Shown piece after piece: positions 39,637-49,150 of a DNA stretch of 64,000 bases. The stretch is from Streptacidiphilus jiangxiensis (GTDB lineage Bacteria > Actinomycetota > Actinomycetes > Streptomycetales > Streptomycetaceae): positions 1 through 64,000 of the forward strand of contig NZ_FOAZ01000033.1 of NCBI RefSeq assembly GCF_900109465.1. Reading direction: 5' to 3'. The notes beneath the pieces were generated by a model. That model was not told where the DNA came from and ran no database searches. It saw only the letters and a list, made by a program, of their open reading frames with translations. A program made the position numbers and the translations under genes. The stretch's first letter is position 1; the number at the start of each line of letters is the position of its first letter.

Positions 39637-40623
39637 ATGTCCCGCATGACTCAACCGACCGGCGCCGCCCGCCGACGCGGGCCCTTCCAGGTCGGGGACC
39701 AGGTCCAGCTCACCGATCCCAAGGGCCGCCACCACACCATCACGCTCGAAGCCGGGAAGATGTTCCACACCCACAAGGGTGCGTTCTCCCATGACGAGCT
39801 GATCGGGGCCCCCGAGGGGTCCGTCGTGCGCACCACCGGGAACACCCAGTACCTCGCGCTGCGTCCCCTGCTCCCCGACTACGTCCTCTCCATGCCGCGC
39901 GGCGCCGCGGTGGTCTACCCGAAGGACGCGGGGCAGATCGTCACCATGGCCGACATCTTCCCCGGCGCCCGCGTCGTGGAGGCGGGCGTCGGCTCGGGTG
40001 CCCTCAGCATGAGCCTGCTGCGTGCCGTCGGCGACAGCGGTCTGCTCTCCTCCTACGAGCGCCGCGAGGACTTCGCGGAGATCGCCCGCAACAACGTGGA
40101 GCGGTACTTCGGCGGTCCGCACCCGGCGTGGAAGCTGACGCTCGGCGACCTGCAGGACAACCTGGTCGAGACCGACGTCGACCGCGTCGTCCTCGACATG
40201 CTCGCGCCGTGGGAGTGCCTGGACGCCGTCGCCAAGGCGCTCGTGCCGGGCGGTGTGCTCATCTGCTACGTGGCCACCACCACGCAGATGTCCAAGACCG
40301 TCGAGGCCCTGCGCGACCACGGCAGCTACACCGAGCCGCAGGCCTGGGAGTCCATGGTGCGCAACTGGCACCTGGAGGGCCTGGCCGTGCGCCCGGACCA
40401 CCGGATGATCGGGCACACCGGCTTCCTGCTCACCTCCCGTCGTCTCGCGGACGGCGTCGAGCCGCCGCTGCGCCGCCGCCGCCCGTCCAAGGGCGCCTAC
40501 GGCGAGTCGATCGTGCCGGAGAAGACCAAGGGGGGTCGCTTCCTGCGGCTGGCCGAGTCCCGCTCGGACGCCTCCGGCGAGGACTACGTCGAGGACTTCG
40601 ACCGCGAGGGCGACGAGGGCTGA
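39637..40623 (+). CDS. trmI: tRNA (adenine-N1)-methyltransferase
   Basis: The 328-residue enzyme methylates adenine 58 of tRNA using S-adenosylmethionine. An N-terminal small beta domain (FQVGDQVQLTDPKGRHHTIT) and the linker RPLLPDYVLSMPRGAAVVYPKD precede a Rossmann methyltransferase with GARVVEAGVGSGALS as the SAM loop and VDRVVLDMLAPWE as the catalytic Asp strand. The C-terminal tail is charged. Starts at 39637 or 39646 are both possible. A gene of this family sits just upstream of the proteasome genes in many actinobacteria. Confidence 0.93.
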   Translation: MSRMTQPTGAARRRGPFQVGDQVQLTDPKGRHHTITLEAGKMFHTHKGAFSHDELIGAPEGSVVRTTGNTQYLALRPLLPDYVLSMPRGAAVVYPKDAGQIVTMADIFPGARVVEAGVGSGALSMSLLRAVGDSGLLSSYERREDFAEIARNNVERYFGGPHPAWKLTLGDLQDNLVETDVDRVVLDMLAPWECLDAVAKALVPGGVLICYVATTTQMSKTVEALRDHGSYTEPQAWESMVRNWHLEGLAVRPDHRMIGHTGFLLTSRRLADGVEPPLRRRRPSKGAYGESIVPEKTKGGRFLRLAESRSDASGEDYVEDFDREGDEG

Positions 40624-40665
40624 CGACGGGGCCGACGGACGAGGGCTGACGCCTTCACACCACCA

Positions 40666-40701
40666 CCACGGGGAAGCGACGGAACGGTCGCTTCCCCGTG
40701 G
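40666..40701 (+). terminator. Rho-independent terminator after trmI
   Basis: A perfect 15-base stem (ccacggggaagcgac at 40666-40680, complement at 40687-40701) with a 6-base loop is followed by ttcttt, one of the few T-rich tails in the window. Confidence 0.88.
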
Positions 40702-40762
40702 TTCTTTCGCTCTTCGCACTGTGGGACGATGCTGCCCACAAATCGCGCGTGCAAAGCGGGAA

Positions 40763-41398
40763 ATGGGGTGTGCCCTGGTGGTCCAGGTGGTGGCGGGGTC
40801 GGGCGACGCGGACGTGACGAGTGAGGCTCCGGAGGCGACGACCGCGACGCGGCTCCCGGCCCACGCGCGCAGCAAACCCCTGCACTGGATCGCCACCGCG
40901 GCCGGCGTGGGAGCCGTCGTCGGCCTGGTGCTGGCCGTCGGACCCGCCGGCGCCGTGCAGACGGGCGCGGAGCCGACCGCCGGCCCGCTGGCCCGGAGCG
41001 CCGCGCCGGACGCGGCCAAGGCCAAGCTGCCGATCGACTGCGGCCCGCTGCCGGTCCACATCGACCAGCAGTTCTCGGCCGCGCTGCCGGGCGCCGGCAC
41101 CCCGGTCACCGTCGTCGCCGCCCGCTGCGACGCCGGCGCCGGCTCCCCGCCGGACGGGCTCTACGCGCTGGAGGCGGGCCGCACCGCCCCGATCCAGCTG
41201 CTGGACCCGGCCAAGCGCTTCACCGTGCGCACCATGGCGATGCGCGGCGACGGCTCGATCCACGCGACCGTCATCGGCTACTCCTCGACCAGCGTCCCGG
41301 ACTGCTGCCCGGACCTGACCGAGACGCTGGACTGGTCGCTCGGCGCCGACGGCGCCTGGGCCGCCCCGGTGGTCACGGGCAACGCCGCGCAGGTCTGA
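40763..41398 (+). CDS. Membrane-anchored secreted protein of unknown function
   Basis: About 211 residues are predicted. A short cytoplasmic lead is followed by one transmembrane segment (LHWIATAAGVGAVVGLVLAV, about residues 39-58) and an extracytoplasmic domain of about 145 residues with cysteines in IDCGPLPVHID, AARCDAG and PDCCPDL, enough for two disulfides. The start is uncertain: ATG 40763, GTG 40778 and GTG 40814 are in frame. I do not recognise the family. It lies between trmI and the ferredoxin gene, bounded by terminators on both sides. Confidence 0.65.
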   Translation: MGCALVVQVVAGSGDADVTSEAPEATTATRLPAHARSKPLHWIATAAGVGAVVGLVLAVGPAGAVQTGAEPTAGPLARSAAPDAAKAKLPIDCGPLPVHIDQQFSAALPGAGTPVTVVAARCDAGAGSPPDGLYALEAGRTAPIQLLDPAKRFTVRTMAMRGDGSIHATVIGYSSTSVPDCCPDLTETLDWSLGADGAWAAPVVTGNAAQV

Positions 41399-41426
41399 CC
41401 CCGTCCGGCCTGACCCGGAGACAGCT

Positions 41427-41465
41427 CACCCCCCGTCATGTGATCTTCGTCACCGACGGGGGGTG
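41427..41465. terminator. Bidirectional terminator
   Basis: Perfect 11-base arms (caccccccgtc at 41427-41437, complement at 41455-41465) followed by tttgcct sit between two convergent genes. Confidence 0.75.
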
Positions 41466-41482
41466 TTTGCCTCTCCGCGGGA

Positions 41483-41785
41483 TTACTCCGCGTCAGGTCC
41501 GTGGACCTCGACCGCGTCCCGCACCCGGCGCACGTGGATGCAGTCGCCAGGGCAGTCCTTGGCCGAATCCACCACGTCCTGAAGCAGCGTCAAGGGGACC
41601 GGCACACAGGCGCCCGGCTCGGTCCGCAGCTCCTCGTCCTCGCCCTTCACGTAGGCGAGGCCGTCGATGTCGAGCTCGAACACCTCGGGGGCGTACTGGA
41701 CGCAGATGCCGTCCCCGGTGCACAGGTCCTGGTCGATCCAGACTTCCAGGGCCTCGTCGACCGCTGTCTCGGTGCTGGTGGACAT
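41483..41785 (-). CDS. Ferredoxin ([3Fe-4S]/[4Fe-4S] type)
   Basis: The 100-residue electron carrier has a single cluster motif CTGDGIC (Cys22, Asp25, Cys28) and CP at residues 78-79, the pattern of actinobacterial ferredoxins that feed cytochrome P450s. The position of a fourth cysteine in CxxCxxC is Asp25, so the cluster may be 3Fe-4S or an Asp-ligated 4Fe-4S. Cys60 and Cys82 are extra. Conserved segments APEVFELDIDGLAYV fit the family. It is divergent from arc. No P450 or reductase gene is nearby. Confidence 0.88.
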   Translation of the reverse strand: MSTSTETAVDEALEVWIDQDLCTGDGICVQYAPEVFELDIDGLAYVKGEDEELRTEPGACVPVPLTLLQDVVDSAKDCPGDCIHVRRVRDAVEVHGPDAE

Positions 41786-41938
41786 CCGTGCCGCCCGTTC
41801 CGCTTCTCGATGGTGCCTGACCTCGTCAGCCTACCCCCGCCCGCTTTCGACCAATGCAGAGGTGGGTATGTGCCTTACCAGAGGGGACGTGCGCAAGGGT
41901 GAAGATCGGACACACCCCTTCGGACTTTCGATCAAGGG

Positions 41939-41999
41939 GTTTCAACACTCCCAGGCGCAGGTAGGGTCTGGAAGCGTCAGCTCCCCCCGGAGGAGGTGA
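41939..41999 (+). promoter_or_regulatory. arc promoter and ribosome-binding site
   Basis: A tagggt -10 hexamer at 41962-41967 lies 17 bases after a weak gtttca (41939-41944). An exceptionally strong Shine-Dalgarno (aggaggtga, 41991-41999) precedes the GTG at 42005. The same tagggt hexamer occurs upstream of pup. Confidence 0.4.
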
Positions 42000-42004
42000 G
42001 GACC

Positions 42005-43771
42005 GTGGCAGCCCACGATGACGACTACGCCCGAGGCGGCAGGCCCGCACGGGGTTCTGAAGATGCACAGGCACAGATCTCGATGCTCGAGCAGGAGATC
42101 GCAGTCCTGCGCCGTAAGATCGCCGAGCCCACGCGGCACACGAGGATCCTGGAAGAGCGGATCGTCGAGCTGCAGACCAACCTGAACGGGGTCACCGCCC
42201 AGAACGAGCGGCTCGCCTCTACCCTGCGCGAGGCGCGGGACCAGATCGTGGCCCTGAAGGAGGAGGTCGACCGGCTGGCCCAGCCGCCCGCCGGCTTCGG
42301 CACCTTCCTCAGCGCCAACGAGGACGGCACCGCGGACATCTTCACCGGCGGCAGAAAGCTCCGGGTGAACGTCAGCCCGAGCGTGCCGCTCGAGGAGATG
42401 CGCCGTGGTCAGGAGGTCATGCTCAACGAGGCGCTGAACATCGTCCTGGCGCTCGAGTTCGAGAGCATCGGTGACATCGTCACCCTCAAGGAGGTGCTGG
42501 AGGACGGCGAGCGTGCGCTCGTCACCGGCCACACCGACGAGGAGAAGGTGGTCCGGCTCGCCGAGCCGCTGCGCGACATCGTGCTGCGGCCCGGTGACGC
42601 GCTGCTCATGGAGCCGCGCTCCGGCTACGTCTACGAGGTCGTGCCGAAGAGCGAGGTCGAGGAGCTGGTCCTGGAGGAGGTCCCGGACACGGACTACTCC
42701 AAGATCGGTGGCCTGGGCCAGCAGATCGAGCAGATCCGCGACGCGGTCGAGCTGCCGTACCTGCACGCGGACCTGTTCCGCGAGTTCGAGCTGCGGCCGC
42801 CCAAGGGCGTCCTGCTCTACGGCCCGCCCGGCTGCGGCAAGACGATGATCGCCAAGGCGGTCGCGAACTCGCTGGCCAAGAAGGTCGCCGAGGTCACCGG
42901 ACAGCCCCAGGGGAAGAGCTACTTCCTCAACATCAAGGGCCCGGAGCTGCTCAACAAGTACGTCGGCGAGACCGAGCGGCAGATCCGCCTGGTCTTCCAG
43001 CGGGCCAGGGAGAAGGCGAGCGAGGGCACGCCCGTCATCGTCTTCTTCGACGAGATGGAGTCGCTCTTCCGCACCCGCGGCTCGGGTGTCAGCTCGGACG
43101 TGGAGAACACCATCGTCCCGCAGCTGCTGGCCGAGATCGACGGCGTGGAGGGCCTGGAGAACGTCATCGTCATCGGCGCCTCCAACCGCGAGGACATGAT
43201 CGACCCGGCGATCCTGCGGCCCGGCCGCCTGGACGTCAAGATCAAGATCGAGCGGCCGGACGCCGAGGGCGCGAAGGACATCTTCTCCAAGTACCTCAAG
43301 GCCTCGCTGCCGCTGCACCCGGACGACGTCAAGGAACACGGCGACTCGGTCGACGCGGCCGTCGGCGCCATGATCCAGGCGGTCGTGGAGCGGATGTACA
43401 CCGAGTCCGAGGAGAACCGCTTCCTGGAGGTCACCTACGCCAACGGTGACAAGGAGGTCCTGTACTTCAAGGACTTCAACTCCGGCGCCATGATCCAGAA
43501 CATCGTGGACCGGTCCAAGAAGATGGCCATCAAGGACTTCCTCGACCACGGCCAGCGCGGTCTGCGCGTCTCCCACCTGCTCGCCGCCTGTGTGGACGAG
43601 TTCAAGGAGAACGAGGACCTGCCCAACACCACCAACCCGGACGACTGGGCCCGCATCTCCGGCAAGAAGGGCGAGCGGATCGTCTTCATCCGCACGCTCG
43701 TCACCGGCAAGCAGGGCGCCGAGTCCGGCCGCTCCATCGACACCGTGGCCAACACGGGTCAGTACCTGTAA
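42005..43771 (+). CDS. arc: Proteasome-associated ATPase ARC (Mpa)
   Basis: The 588-residue AAA+ unfoldase recruits pupylated proteins and threads them into the 20S proteasome. A coiled coil at about residues 15-80 (the Pup-docking helix; [17 protein letters not shown] follows) precedes the tandem OB domains. The AAA domain has Walker A GPPGCGKT at 273-280 and Walker B VIVFFDE (Asp349, Glu350). The C-terminus ends Gly-Gln-Tyr-Leu, the tail that opens the proteasome gate. The GTG at 42005 is fixed by the strong ribosome-binding site. It heads the proteasome locus. Confidence 0.97.
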   Translation: MAAHDDDYARGGRPARGSEDAQAQISMLEQEIAVLRRKIAEPTRHTRILEERIVELQTNLNGVTAQNERLASTLREARDQIVALKEEVDRLAQPPAGFGTFLSANEDGTADIFTGGRKLRVNVSPSVPLEEMRRGQEVMLNEALNIVLALEFESIGDIVTLKEVLEDGERALVTGHTDEEKVVRLAEPLRDIVLRPGDALLMEPRSGYVYEVVPKSEVEELVLEEVPDTDYSKIGGLGQQIEQIRDAVELPYLHADLFREFELRPPKGVLLYGPPGCGKTMIAKAVANSLAKKVAEVTGQPQGKSYFLNIKGPELLNKYVGETERQIRLVFQRAREKASEGTPVIVFFDEMESLFRTRGSGVSSDVENTIVPQLLAEIDGVEGLENVIVIGASNREDMIDPAILRPGRLDVKIKIERPDAEGAKDIFSKYLKASLPLHPDDVKEHGDSVDAAVGAMIQAVVERMYTESEENRFLEVTYANGDKEVLYFKDFNSGAMIQNIVDRSKKMAIKDFLDHGQRGLRVSHLLAACVDEFKENEDLPNTTNPDDWARISGKKGERIVFIRTLVTGKQGAESGRSIDTVANTGQYL

Positions 43772-43935
43772 CACCGCACGCACCACCCGAGCACCACCAC
43801 AGACGTCCGGCTGCGGGAGCCCGTGGGCCCTCGCAGTCGGACGTTCGTCGTCACTTGAGCTCCCGGTTGTCAGTCGGCAGATCTAGTCTCGGGTTACCGC
43901 TCGCGATCGTCCGCGGTAGCGCGAAGGAGGGCCGC

Positions 43936-45447
43936 ATGTCTGTACGGCGCGTCATGGGTATCGAGACGGAGTACGGGATCTCCGTTCCCGGTCACCCCAA
44001 CGCCAATGCCATGCTCACCTCGTCCCAGATCGTCAACGCCTACGCGGCGGCGATGCACCGGGCCCGCCGGGCCCGCTGGGACTTCGAGGAGGAGAACCCG
44101 CTGCGCGACGCGCGCGGCTTCGACCTGGCCCGCGACGCGGCCGACTCCAGCCAGCTGACCGACGAGGACATCGGTCTCGCCAACATCATCCTGACCAACG
44201 GAGCGCGGTTCTACGTCGACCACGCCCACCCCGAGTACTCCTCGCCCGAGGTCACCAACCCGCGCGACGCGGTGCTCTGGGACAAGGCCGGCGAGCGGAT
44301 CATGGAGGAGGCGGCCAGCCGCGCCCTGCAGCTGCCCGGCGCGCAGCCGATCCACCTGTACAAGAACAACACCGACAACAAGGGTGCCTCCTACGGCACC
44401 CACGAGAACTACCTGATGAAGCGGGCCACGCCGTTCGCCGACATCGTCAAGCACCTCACCCCGTTCTTCGTCTCCCGCCAGGTGGTCACCGGGGCCGGCC
44501 GCGTCGGCCTGCACCAGGACGGCTCGGCCAACGGCTTCCAGCTGAGCCAGCGCGCGGACTACTTCGAGGTCGAGGTGGGCCTGGAGACGACGCTCAAGCG
44601 GCCCATCATCAACACCCGCGACGAGCCGCACGCCGACGCCGAGAAGTACCGCCGGCTCCACGTGATCATCGGTGACGCCAACCTGTCCGAGATCTCCACC
44701 TACCTCAAGCTCGGTACCACGGCCCTGGTCCTGTCCATGATCGAGGACGGCTTCATCACCGTCGACCTCGCCGTGGACCAGCCCGTCCGCACCCTGCACC
44801 GGGTCTCCCACGACCCTTCGCTGGAATACCTGATCCAGCTGCGCAGCGGCCGCAAGCTCACTGCCGTGCAGCTCCAGATGGAGTACTGCGAGCTGGCCCG
44901 CAAGTACGTCGAGGACCGCTACGGCCAGGACGCCGACGAGCAGACCCGCGACGTGCTGGACCGCTGGGAGGACGTGCTCGGCAAGCTGGAGCGCGATCCG
45001 ATGTCGCTCTCGCGCCAGCTGGACTGGGTGGCCAAGAAGGAGATCCTGGAGGGCTACCGCCGCCGCGACAACCTCGAGTGGGACGACGCCCGGCTGCACC
45101 TGGTCGACCTGCAGTACGCGGACGTACGGGCCGAGAAGGGCCTCTACAACCGCCTGGTCGCCCGCGGCCGGATCGACCGCCTGCTGGACGAGGCGGAGGT
45201 GCTGCGGGCCGCCCACCAGCCCCCCGAGGACACTCGGGCCTACTTCCGCGGCCGCTGCCTGGAGCAGTACGCCGACCACGTCGCCGCGGCCTCCTGGGAT
45301 TCGGTGATCTTCGACATCCCGGGCCGCGACTCGCTCCAGCGCGTGCCCACCCTGGAGCCGCTGCGCGGCACCAGGAACCACGTCAAGGCGCTGCTGGACC
45401 GGTGCCGGACGGCGGAGGAACTGGTGCGCGTCCTGAGCGGCGGGTGA
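43936..45447 (+). CDS. dop: Depupylase/deamidase of Pup
   Basis: The 503-residue enzyme removes Pup from substrates and, where needed, deamidates Pup's terminal Gln. It belongs to the carboxylate-amine ligase fold: [12 protein letters not shown] at the N-terminus has the magnesium-binding glutamates, and [19 protein letters not shown] is shared with PafA. The extra segment [18 protein letters not shown] to LTDEDIGLA (about residues 48-78) is the Dop-loop that separates Dop from PafA. The ATG at 43936 follows gaaggagg. Confidence 0.96.
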   Translation: MSVRRVMGIETEYGISVPGHPNANAMLTSSQIVNAYAAAMHRARRARWDFEEENPLRDARGFDLARDAADSSQLTDEDIGLANIILTNGARFYVDHAHPEYSSPEVTNPRDAVLWDKAGERIMEEAASRALQLPGAQPIHLYKNNTDNKGASYGTHENYLMKRATPFADIVKHLTPFFVSRQVVTGAGRVGLHQDGSANGFQLSQRADYFEVEVGLETTLKRPIINTRDEPHADAEKYRRLHVIIGDANLSEISTYLKLGTTALVLSMIEDGFITVDLAVDQPVRTLHRVSHDPSLEYLIQLRSGRKLTAVQLQMEYCELARKYVEDRYGQDADEQTRDVLDRWEDVLGKLERDPMSLSRQLDWVAKKEILEGYRRRDNLEWDDARLHLVDLQYADVRAEKGLYNRLVARGRIDRLLDEAEVLRAAHQPPEDTRAYFRGRCLEQYADHVAAASWDSVIFDIPGRDSLQRVPTLEPLRGTRNHVKALLDRCRTAEELVRVLSGG

Positions 45448-45495
45448 GCGGATTGAACACCTGTACGCGCAGAGCGTAACCGTGCGGGGGCGGGC

Positions 45496-45512
45496 GTTCA
45501 CCATGGGTGAAC
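45496..45512 (+). promoter_or_regulatory. Palindrome upstream of pup
   Basis: gttcacc-atg-ggtgaac is a perfect 7+3+7 inverted repeat 120 bases upstream of the pup start in the dop-pup gap. It is a candidate operator for control of pup-prcBA. Confidence 0.5.
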
Positions 45513-45543
45513 TGCACGCCGATGGGCATCATCCGGGCAACGA

Positions 45544-45573
45544 TCGACGTTCATCGACTACAAGCCTTAGGGT
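45544..45573 (+). promoter_or_regulatory. Probable pup promoter
   Basis: tcgacg (45544-45549) and tagggt (45568-45573) are separated by 18 bases, a fair match to vegetative Streptomyces promoters. Downstream, gcactcaag repeats in tandem at 45598-45616 inside the untranslated leader. Confidence 0.45.
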
Positions 45574-45631
45574 CAGAGATCAGCTGATCCACTCAGAGCA
45601 CTCAAGTGCACTCAAGAGCGGGGTGAGGGCA

Positions 45632-45850
45632 ATGGCGACCAAGGACACCGGCGGCGGTCAGCAGCATGCGAACCGTTCCTCCGAGGAGGTCGAGGAGACC
45701 CAGGCCGAGGCCAACGAGGCCTCGGACCTCAAGGAGCGCAAGGAGAAGCTCGACGACGACGTCGACGCGGTCCTGGACGAGATCGACGAGGTGCTCGAGT
45801 CGAACGCCGAGGATTTCGTTCGCGGCTTCGTCCAGAAGGGCGGAGAGTAG
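45632..45850 (+). CDS. pup: Prokaryotic ubiquitin-like protein Pup
   Basis: The 72-residue tag has a disordered charged N-terminal half, a central helical region (LDDDVDAVLDEIDEVLESNA, residues 40-59) that docks on the ARC coiled coil, and the conserved tail FVQKGGE. The last residue is Glu (codon gag at 45845-45847) rather than Gln, so PafA can ligate it without deamidation. The family name and length are unmistakable. The ATG is preceded by gggtgaggg. It lies 39 bases upstream of prcB, probably in one operon. Confidence 0.96.
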   Translation: MATKDTGGGQQHANRSSEEVEETQAEANEASDLKERKEKLDDDVDAVLDEIDEVLESNAEDFVRGFVQKGGE

Positions 45851-45889
45851 ATTCTCTCCTTGATCGACTCACTCACTGGAAGGAAAGCT

Positions 45890-46735
45890 GTGGAAGCCTC
45901 ATTCTCAGGCACCGGGCGTCTGCCGGCTGCCTTCCTGACGCCGGGCTCGTCCTCGTTCCTGGACTTCCTGGCCGCTCACCAGCCCGAGCTGCTGCCCGGT
46001 CGGCGTAACCTGCCGGCCGGGGTGCAGCCGCTCGAGGCGCCGCACGGCACCACGATCGTCGCCGCCACCTTCGACGGCGGCGTGCTGCTCGCCGGTGACC
46101 GCCGGGCCACCATGGGCAACATCATCGCGCAGCGCGACATCGAGAAGGTCTTCCCGGCCGACGAGTACTCCGCGGTCGGCATCGCCGGCACCGCCGGTCT
46201 CGCGGTCGAGATGGTCCGCCTGTTCCAGCTGGAGCTGGAGCACTACGAGAAGATCGAGGGCACCTCGCTCTCCCTCGAGGGCAAGGCCAACCGGCTCACC
46301 ACGATGATCCGCGGCAACCTCGGCATGGCCATGCAGGGCCTGGCCGTGGTCCCCATGTTCGCCGGTTACGACCTGGAGCTCGGCCGGGGCCGGATCTTCA
46401 CCTACGACGTCACCGGTGGCCGCTCCGAGGAGACGGGCTTCGCGGCGACGGGCTCCGGCTCGCTCTTCGCCAAGGGCTCGCTCAAGAAGCTCTACCGCTC
46501 CGACCTGACCGCCGAGAGCGCGGCCACCGTCGTCATCCAGGCGCTGTACGACGCCGCCGACGACGACTCCGCCACCGGCGGCCCCGACCTCACCCGCCGC
46601 ATCTTCCCGATCGTCTCGGTCATCACCGAGGAGGGCTTCCGCCGCCTGGGCGACGCCGAGGTCGGCGAGCTCGCCGAGGCCGTGCTGGGGCACCGTCTGG
46701 AGCAGCCGGACGGCCCGCAGGCACCGATGCTCTAG
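45890..46735 (+). CDS. prcB: 20S proteasome beta subunit
   Basis: The 281-residue precursor carries a propeptide of 53 residues (including [16 protein letters not shown]) that is removed autocatalytically to expose the nucleophile Thr54 in [10 protein letters not shown]. The Lys/Asp network is present (LLAGDRRAT, Asp; IEKVFP, Lys). The GTG at 45890 is chosen for ggaagga upstream. The TTG at 45860 is less likely. The catalytic ring of the core particle is built from this subunit. Confidence 0.96.
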   Translation: MEASFSGTGRLPAAFLTPGSSSFLDFLAAHQPELLPGRRNLPAGVQPLEAPHGTTIVAATFDGGVLLAGDRRATMGNIIAQRDIEKVFPADEYSAVGIAGTAGLAVEMVRLFQLELEHYEKIEGTSLSLEGKANRLTTMIRGNLGMAMQGLAVVPMFAGYDLELGRGRIFTYDVTGGRSEETGFAATGSGSLFAKGSLKKLYRSDLTAESAATVVIQALYDAADDDSATGGPDLTRRIFPIVSVITEEGFRRLGDAEVGELAEAVLGHRLEQPDGPQAPML

Positions 46736-46784
46736 GGATCGCTGACCCCACCTCACCTGACCGTTCGACAAGAAGGGGCGACCG

Positions 46785-47552
46785 GTGTCGACGCCGTTCT
46801 ACGTCTCACCCCAGCAGGCCATGGCCGACCGCGCCGAGTACGCCCGCAAGGGCATCGCGCGGGGCCGGTCGGTGGTCGTGCTCACCTACGCCGACGGCAT
46901 CGTCTTCGTCGCGGAGAACACCTCCCGCGCGCTGCACAAGGTCTCGGAGATCTACGACCGGATCGCCTTCGCCGCCGTCGGCCGCTACAACGAGTTCGAG
47001 AACCTGCGCATCGGCGGCGTCCGCTACGCCGACCTGCGCGGGTACTCCTACGACCGGGCCGACGTCAACGCGCGCGGTCTGGCCAACGTCTACGCCCAGA
47101 CCCTCGGCACGATCTTCTCGTCCACCGGCGAGAAGCCCTACGAGGTCGAGCTGATCGTGGCCGAGGTCGGCAAGAACCCCGGCGACGACCAGATCTACCG
47201 GCTCACCCCGGACGGCTCGGTGGTCGACGAGCACGGCAGCGTCGCCGTCGGCGGCAACGCCGAGTCGATCGCCAACTACCTCGACCAGCGCCACGAGGAG
47301 GGCCTGACCCTGCCGGAGGCGCTCAAGCTGGCCGTCGACAGCCTGGCGCGGGACCCGAACGGCGGCACCGCCCGCACGATGACGCCCGATCAGCTGGAGG
47401 TCGCGGTGCTGGACCGCGGCCGTTGGCAGCAGCGCAAGTTCAAGCGTCTGCTCGGCACCCAGCTGGCCCGGCTCCTGGAGGGCGACGCCAGCGCCGCCAC
47501 GGACGACGACGCCACCCCGCCTGCGGCGGACGGCGCCCCCGAGGGGGAGTAG
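46785..47552 (+). CDS. prcA: 20S proteasome alpha subunit
   Basis: The 255-residue subunit has the alpha-type N-terminus [23 protein letters not shown] that gates the entrance pore, [13 protein letters not shown] and no catalytic threonine. A Lys-rich C-terminal segment ([17 protein letters not shown]) is followed by an acidic disordered tail. It begins 49 bases after the prcB stop, so the pair is co-transcribed. The alpha rings dock the ARC C-terminus. Confidence 0.96.
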   Translation: MSTPFYVSPQQAMADRAEYARKGIARGRSVVVLTYADGIVFVAENTSRALHKVSEIYDRIAFAAVGRYNEFENLRIGGVRYADLRGYSYDRADVNARGLANVYAQTLGTIFSSTGEKPYEVELIVAEVGKNPGDDQIYRLTPDGSVVDEHGSVAVGGNAESIANYLDQRHEEGLTLPEALKLAVDSLARDPNGGTARTMTPDQLEVAVLDRGRWQQRKFKRLLGTQLARLLEGDASAATDDDATPPAADGAPEGE

Positions 47553-47560
47553 CCCCTTCG

Positions 47561-47593
47561 AGGCCCTGCCCGTCCAGCGGCGTGGCAGGGCCT
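47561..47593 (+). terminator. Terminator between prcA and pafA
   Basis: Perfect 10-base arms (aggccctgcc at 47561-47570, complement at 47584-47593) with a 13-base loop are followed by gctttt. The hairpin should separate or attenuate pafA transcription. Confidence 0.75.
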
Positions 47594-47639
47594 GCTTTTC
47601 CCACGGTTTCGCACTGGGCGGGAAGGTGAACAACTAGGC

Positions 47640-49001
47640 ATGGACCGCCGAATCTTCGGGCTCGAGAACGAATACGGCGTCACCTGCACGTTCCGGGGGC
47701 AGCGACGACTGTCACCGGACGAGGTGGCCCGCTACCTCTTCCGCCGTGTCGTGTCATGGGGCCGCAGCAGCAACGTCTTCCTGCGCAACGGCGCCCGCCT
47801 CTACCTGGACGTGGGCTCCCACCCCGAGTACGCCACCCCCGAGTGCGACGACGTCGCCGAGCTGGTGACGCACGACAAGGCGGGGGAGCGGATCCTGGAG
47901 GGCCTGCTCGTGGACGCCGAGCGGCGCCTGCACGAGGAGGGCATCGCCGGGGACGTCTACCTGTTCAAGAACAACACCGACTCCGCCGGCAACTCCTACG
48001 GCTGCCACGAGAACTACCTGGTCGCCCGCCACGGCGAGTTCTCGCGCCTCGCCGACATACTGATCCCGTTCCTGGTCACCCGCCAGCTGATCTGCGGCGC
48101 GGGCAAGGTGCTGCAGACCCCGCGCGGCGCGGTCTACTGCGTCAGCCAGCGCGCGGAGCACATCTGGGAGGGCGTCAGCTCCGCCACCACCCGCTCCCGC
48201 CCGATCATCAACACCCGCGACGAGCCGCACGCCGACGCCGAGCGCTACCGGCGCCTGCACGTCATCGTGGGCGACTCCAACATGTCGGAGACCACCACGC
48301 TGCTCAAGGTCGGCGCGACCGATCTGGTGCTGCGGATGATCGAGGCCGGCACGGTGCTGCGGGACCTCACCCTGGAGAACCCGATCCGGGCCATCCGCGA
48401 GGTCTCCCACGACCTGACCGGCTCCCGCCTGGTCCGGCTCGCCAACGGCCGCGAGGCCAGCGCGCTGGAGATCCAGCAGGAGTACTTCAACAAGGCCTCC
48501 GACTTCGCCGACAACCGCGGCATCCGCACCGGCACCATCGCCCGGGTGCTGGACCTGTGGGGCCGCACCCTGGAGGCGGTGCGCACCGAGGACTACTCCA
48601 AGGTGGACCGCGAGATCGACTGGGTCATGAAGTACCAGCTGATCGAGCGCTACCGGGCCAAGAACGGCATCTCGATGTCGCACCCGCGGGTCGCCCAGAT
48701 CGACCTCGCGTACCACGACATCCACCGCCGCCGCGGCCTGTACTACCTGCTGCAGAACCGCGGCCAGGCCGAGCGGGTCAGCGACGACCTCAAGATCTTC
48801 GAGGCCAAGTCGGTGCCCCCGCAGACCACCCGGGCGCGTCTGCGCGGGGACTTCATCCGGCGGGCCCAGGAGCAGCGCCGCGACTTCACCGTCGACTGGG
48901 TGCACCTGAAGCTCAACGACCAGGCGCAGCGCACCGTGCTGTGCAAGGACCCGTTCCGGTCCGTGGACGAACGGGTCGAGAAGCTCATCGCCGGGATGTG
49001 A
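47640..49001 (+). CDS. pafA: Pup-protein ligase PafA
   Basis: The 453-residue ligase joins Pup's terminal Glu to substrate lysines using ATP. It shares the Dop fold: [12 protein letters not shown] with the metal-binding glutamates, [20 protein letters not shown], and [19 protein letters not shown]. The Dop-loop is absent and a C-terminal domain of about 70 residues ends at KLIAGM. The length equals that of other actinobacterial PafA. It follows prcA with a hairpin between them. Confidence 0.96.
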   Translation: MDRRIFGLENEYGVTCTFRGQRRLSPDEVARYLFRRVVSWGRSSNVFLRNGARLYLDVGSHPEYATPECDDVAELVTHDKAGERILEGLLVDAERRLHEEGIAGDVYLFKNNTDSAGNSYGCHENYLVARHGEFSRLADILIPFLVTRQLICGAGKVLQTPRGAVYCVSQRAEHIWEGVSSATTRSRPIINTRDEPHADAERYRRLHVIVGDSNMSETTTLLKVGATDLVLRMIEAGTVLRDLTLENPIRAIREVSHDLTGSRLVRLANGREASALEIQQEYFNKASDFADNRGIRTGTIARVLDLWGRTLEAVRTEDYSKVDREIDWVMKYQLIERYRAKNGISMSHPRVAQIDLAYHDIHRRRGLYYLLQNRGQAERVSDDLKIFEAKSVPPQTTRARLRGDFIRRAQEQRRDFTVDWVHLKLNDQAQRTVLCKDPFRSVDERVEKLIAGM

Positions 49002-49005
49002 GCCC

Positions 49006-49031
49006 CGGGCCCGCCTTTCGGTGGGCCCGGA
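49006..49031 (+). terminator. Hairpin after pafA
   Basis: An eleven-base stem with one wobble pair (ccgggcccgcc / ggtgggcccgg) and a tttc loop starts four bases after the pafA stop. Confidence 0.6.
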
Positions 49032-49150
49032 GGTGGGCATGTACGTGCCGGAAATGTGACCGAAGTTGTGCTCTCGGTCTCAGCGCGGAGTCGGCGCAAG
49101 GCCATAGAGTGGCGCGGACCATCGGATTCGCGACCACCCTAAGGATCACC

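Noticed and set aside
45860-45889. TTG at 45860 as the prcB start
   Set aside because: It lies close after the pup stop without a good ribosome-binding site, whereas GTG 45890 has ggaagga upstream and gives the usual propeptide length.
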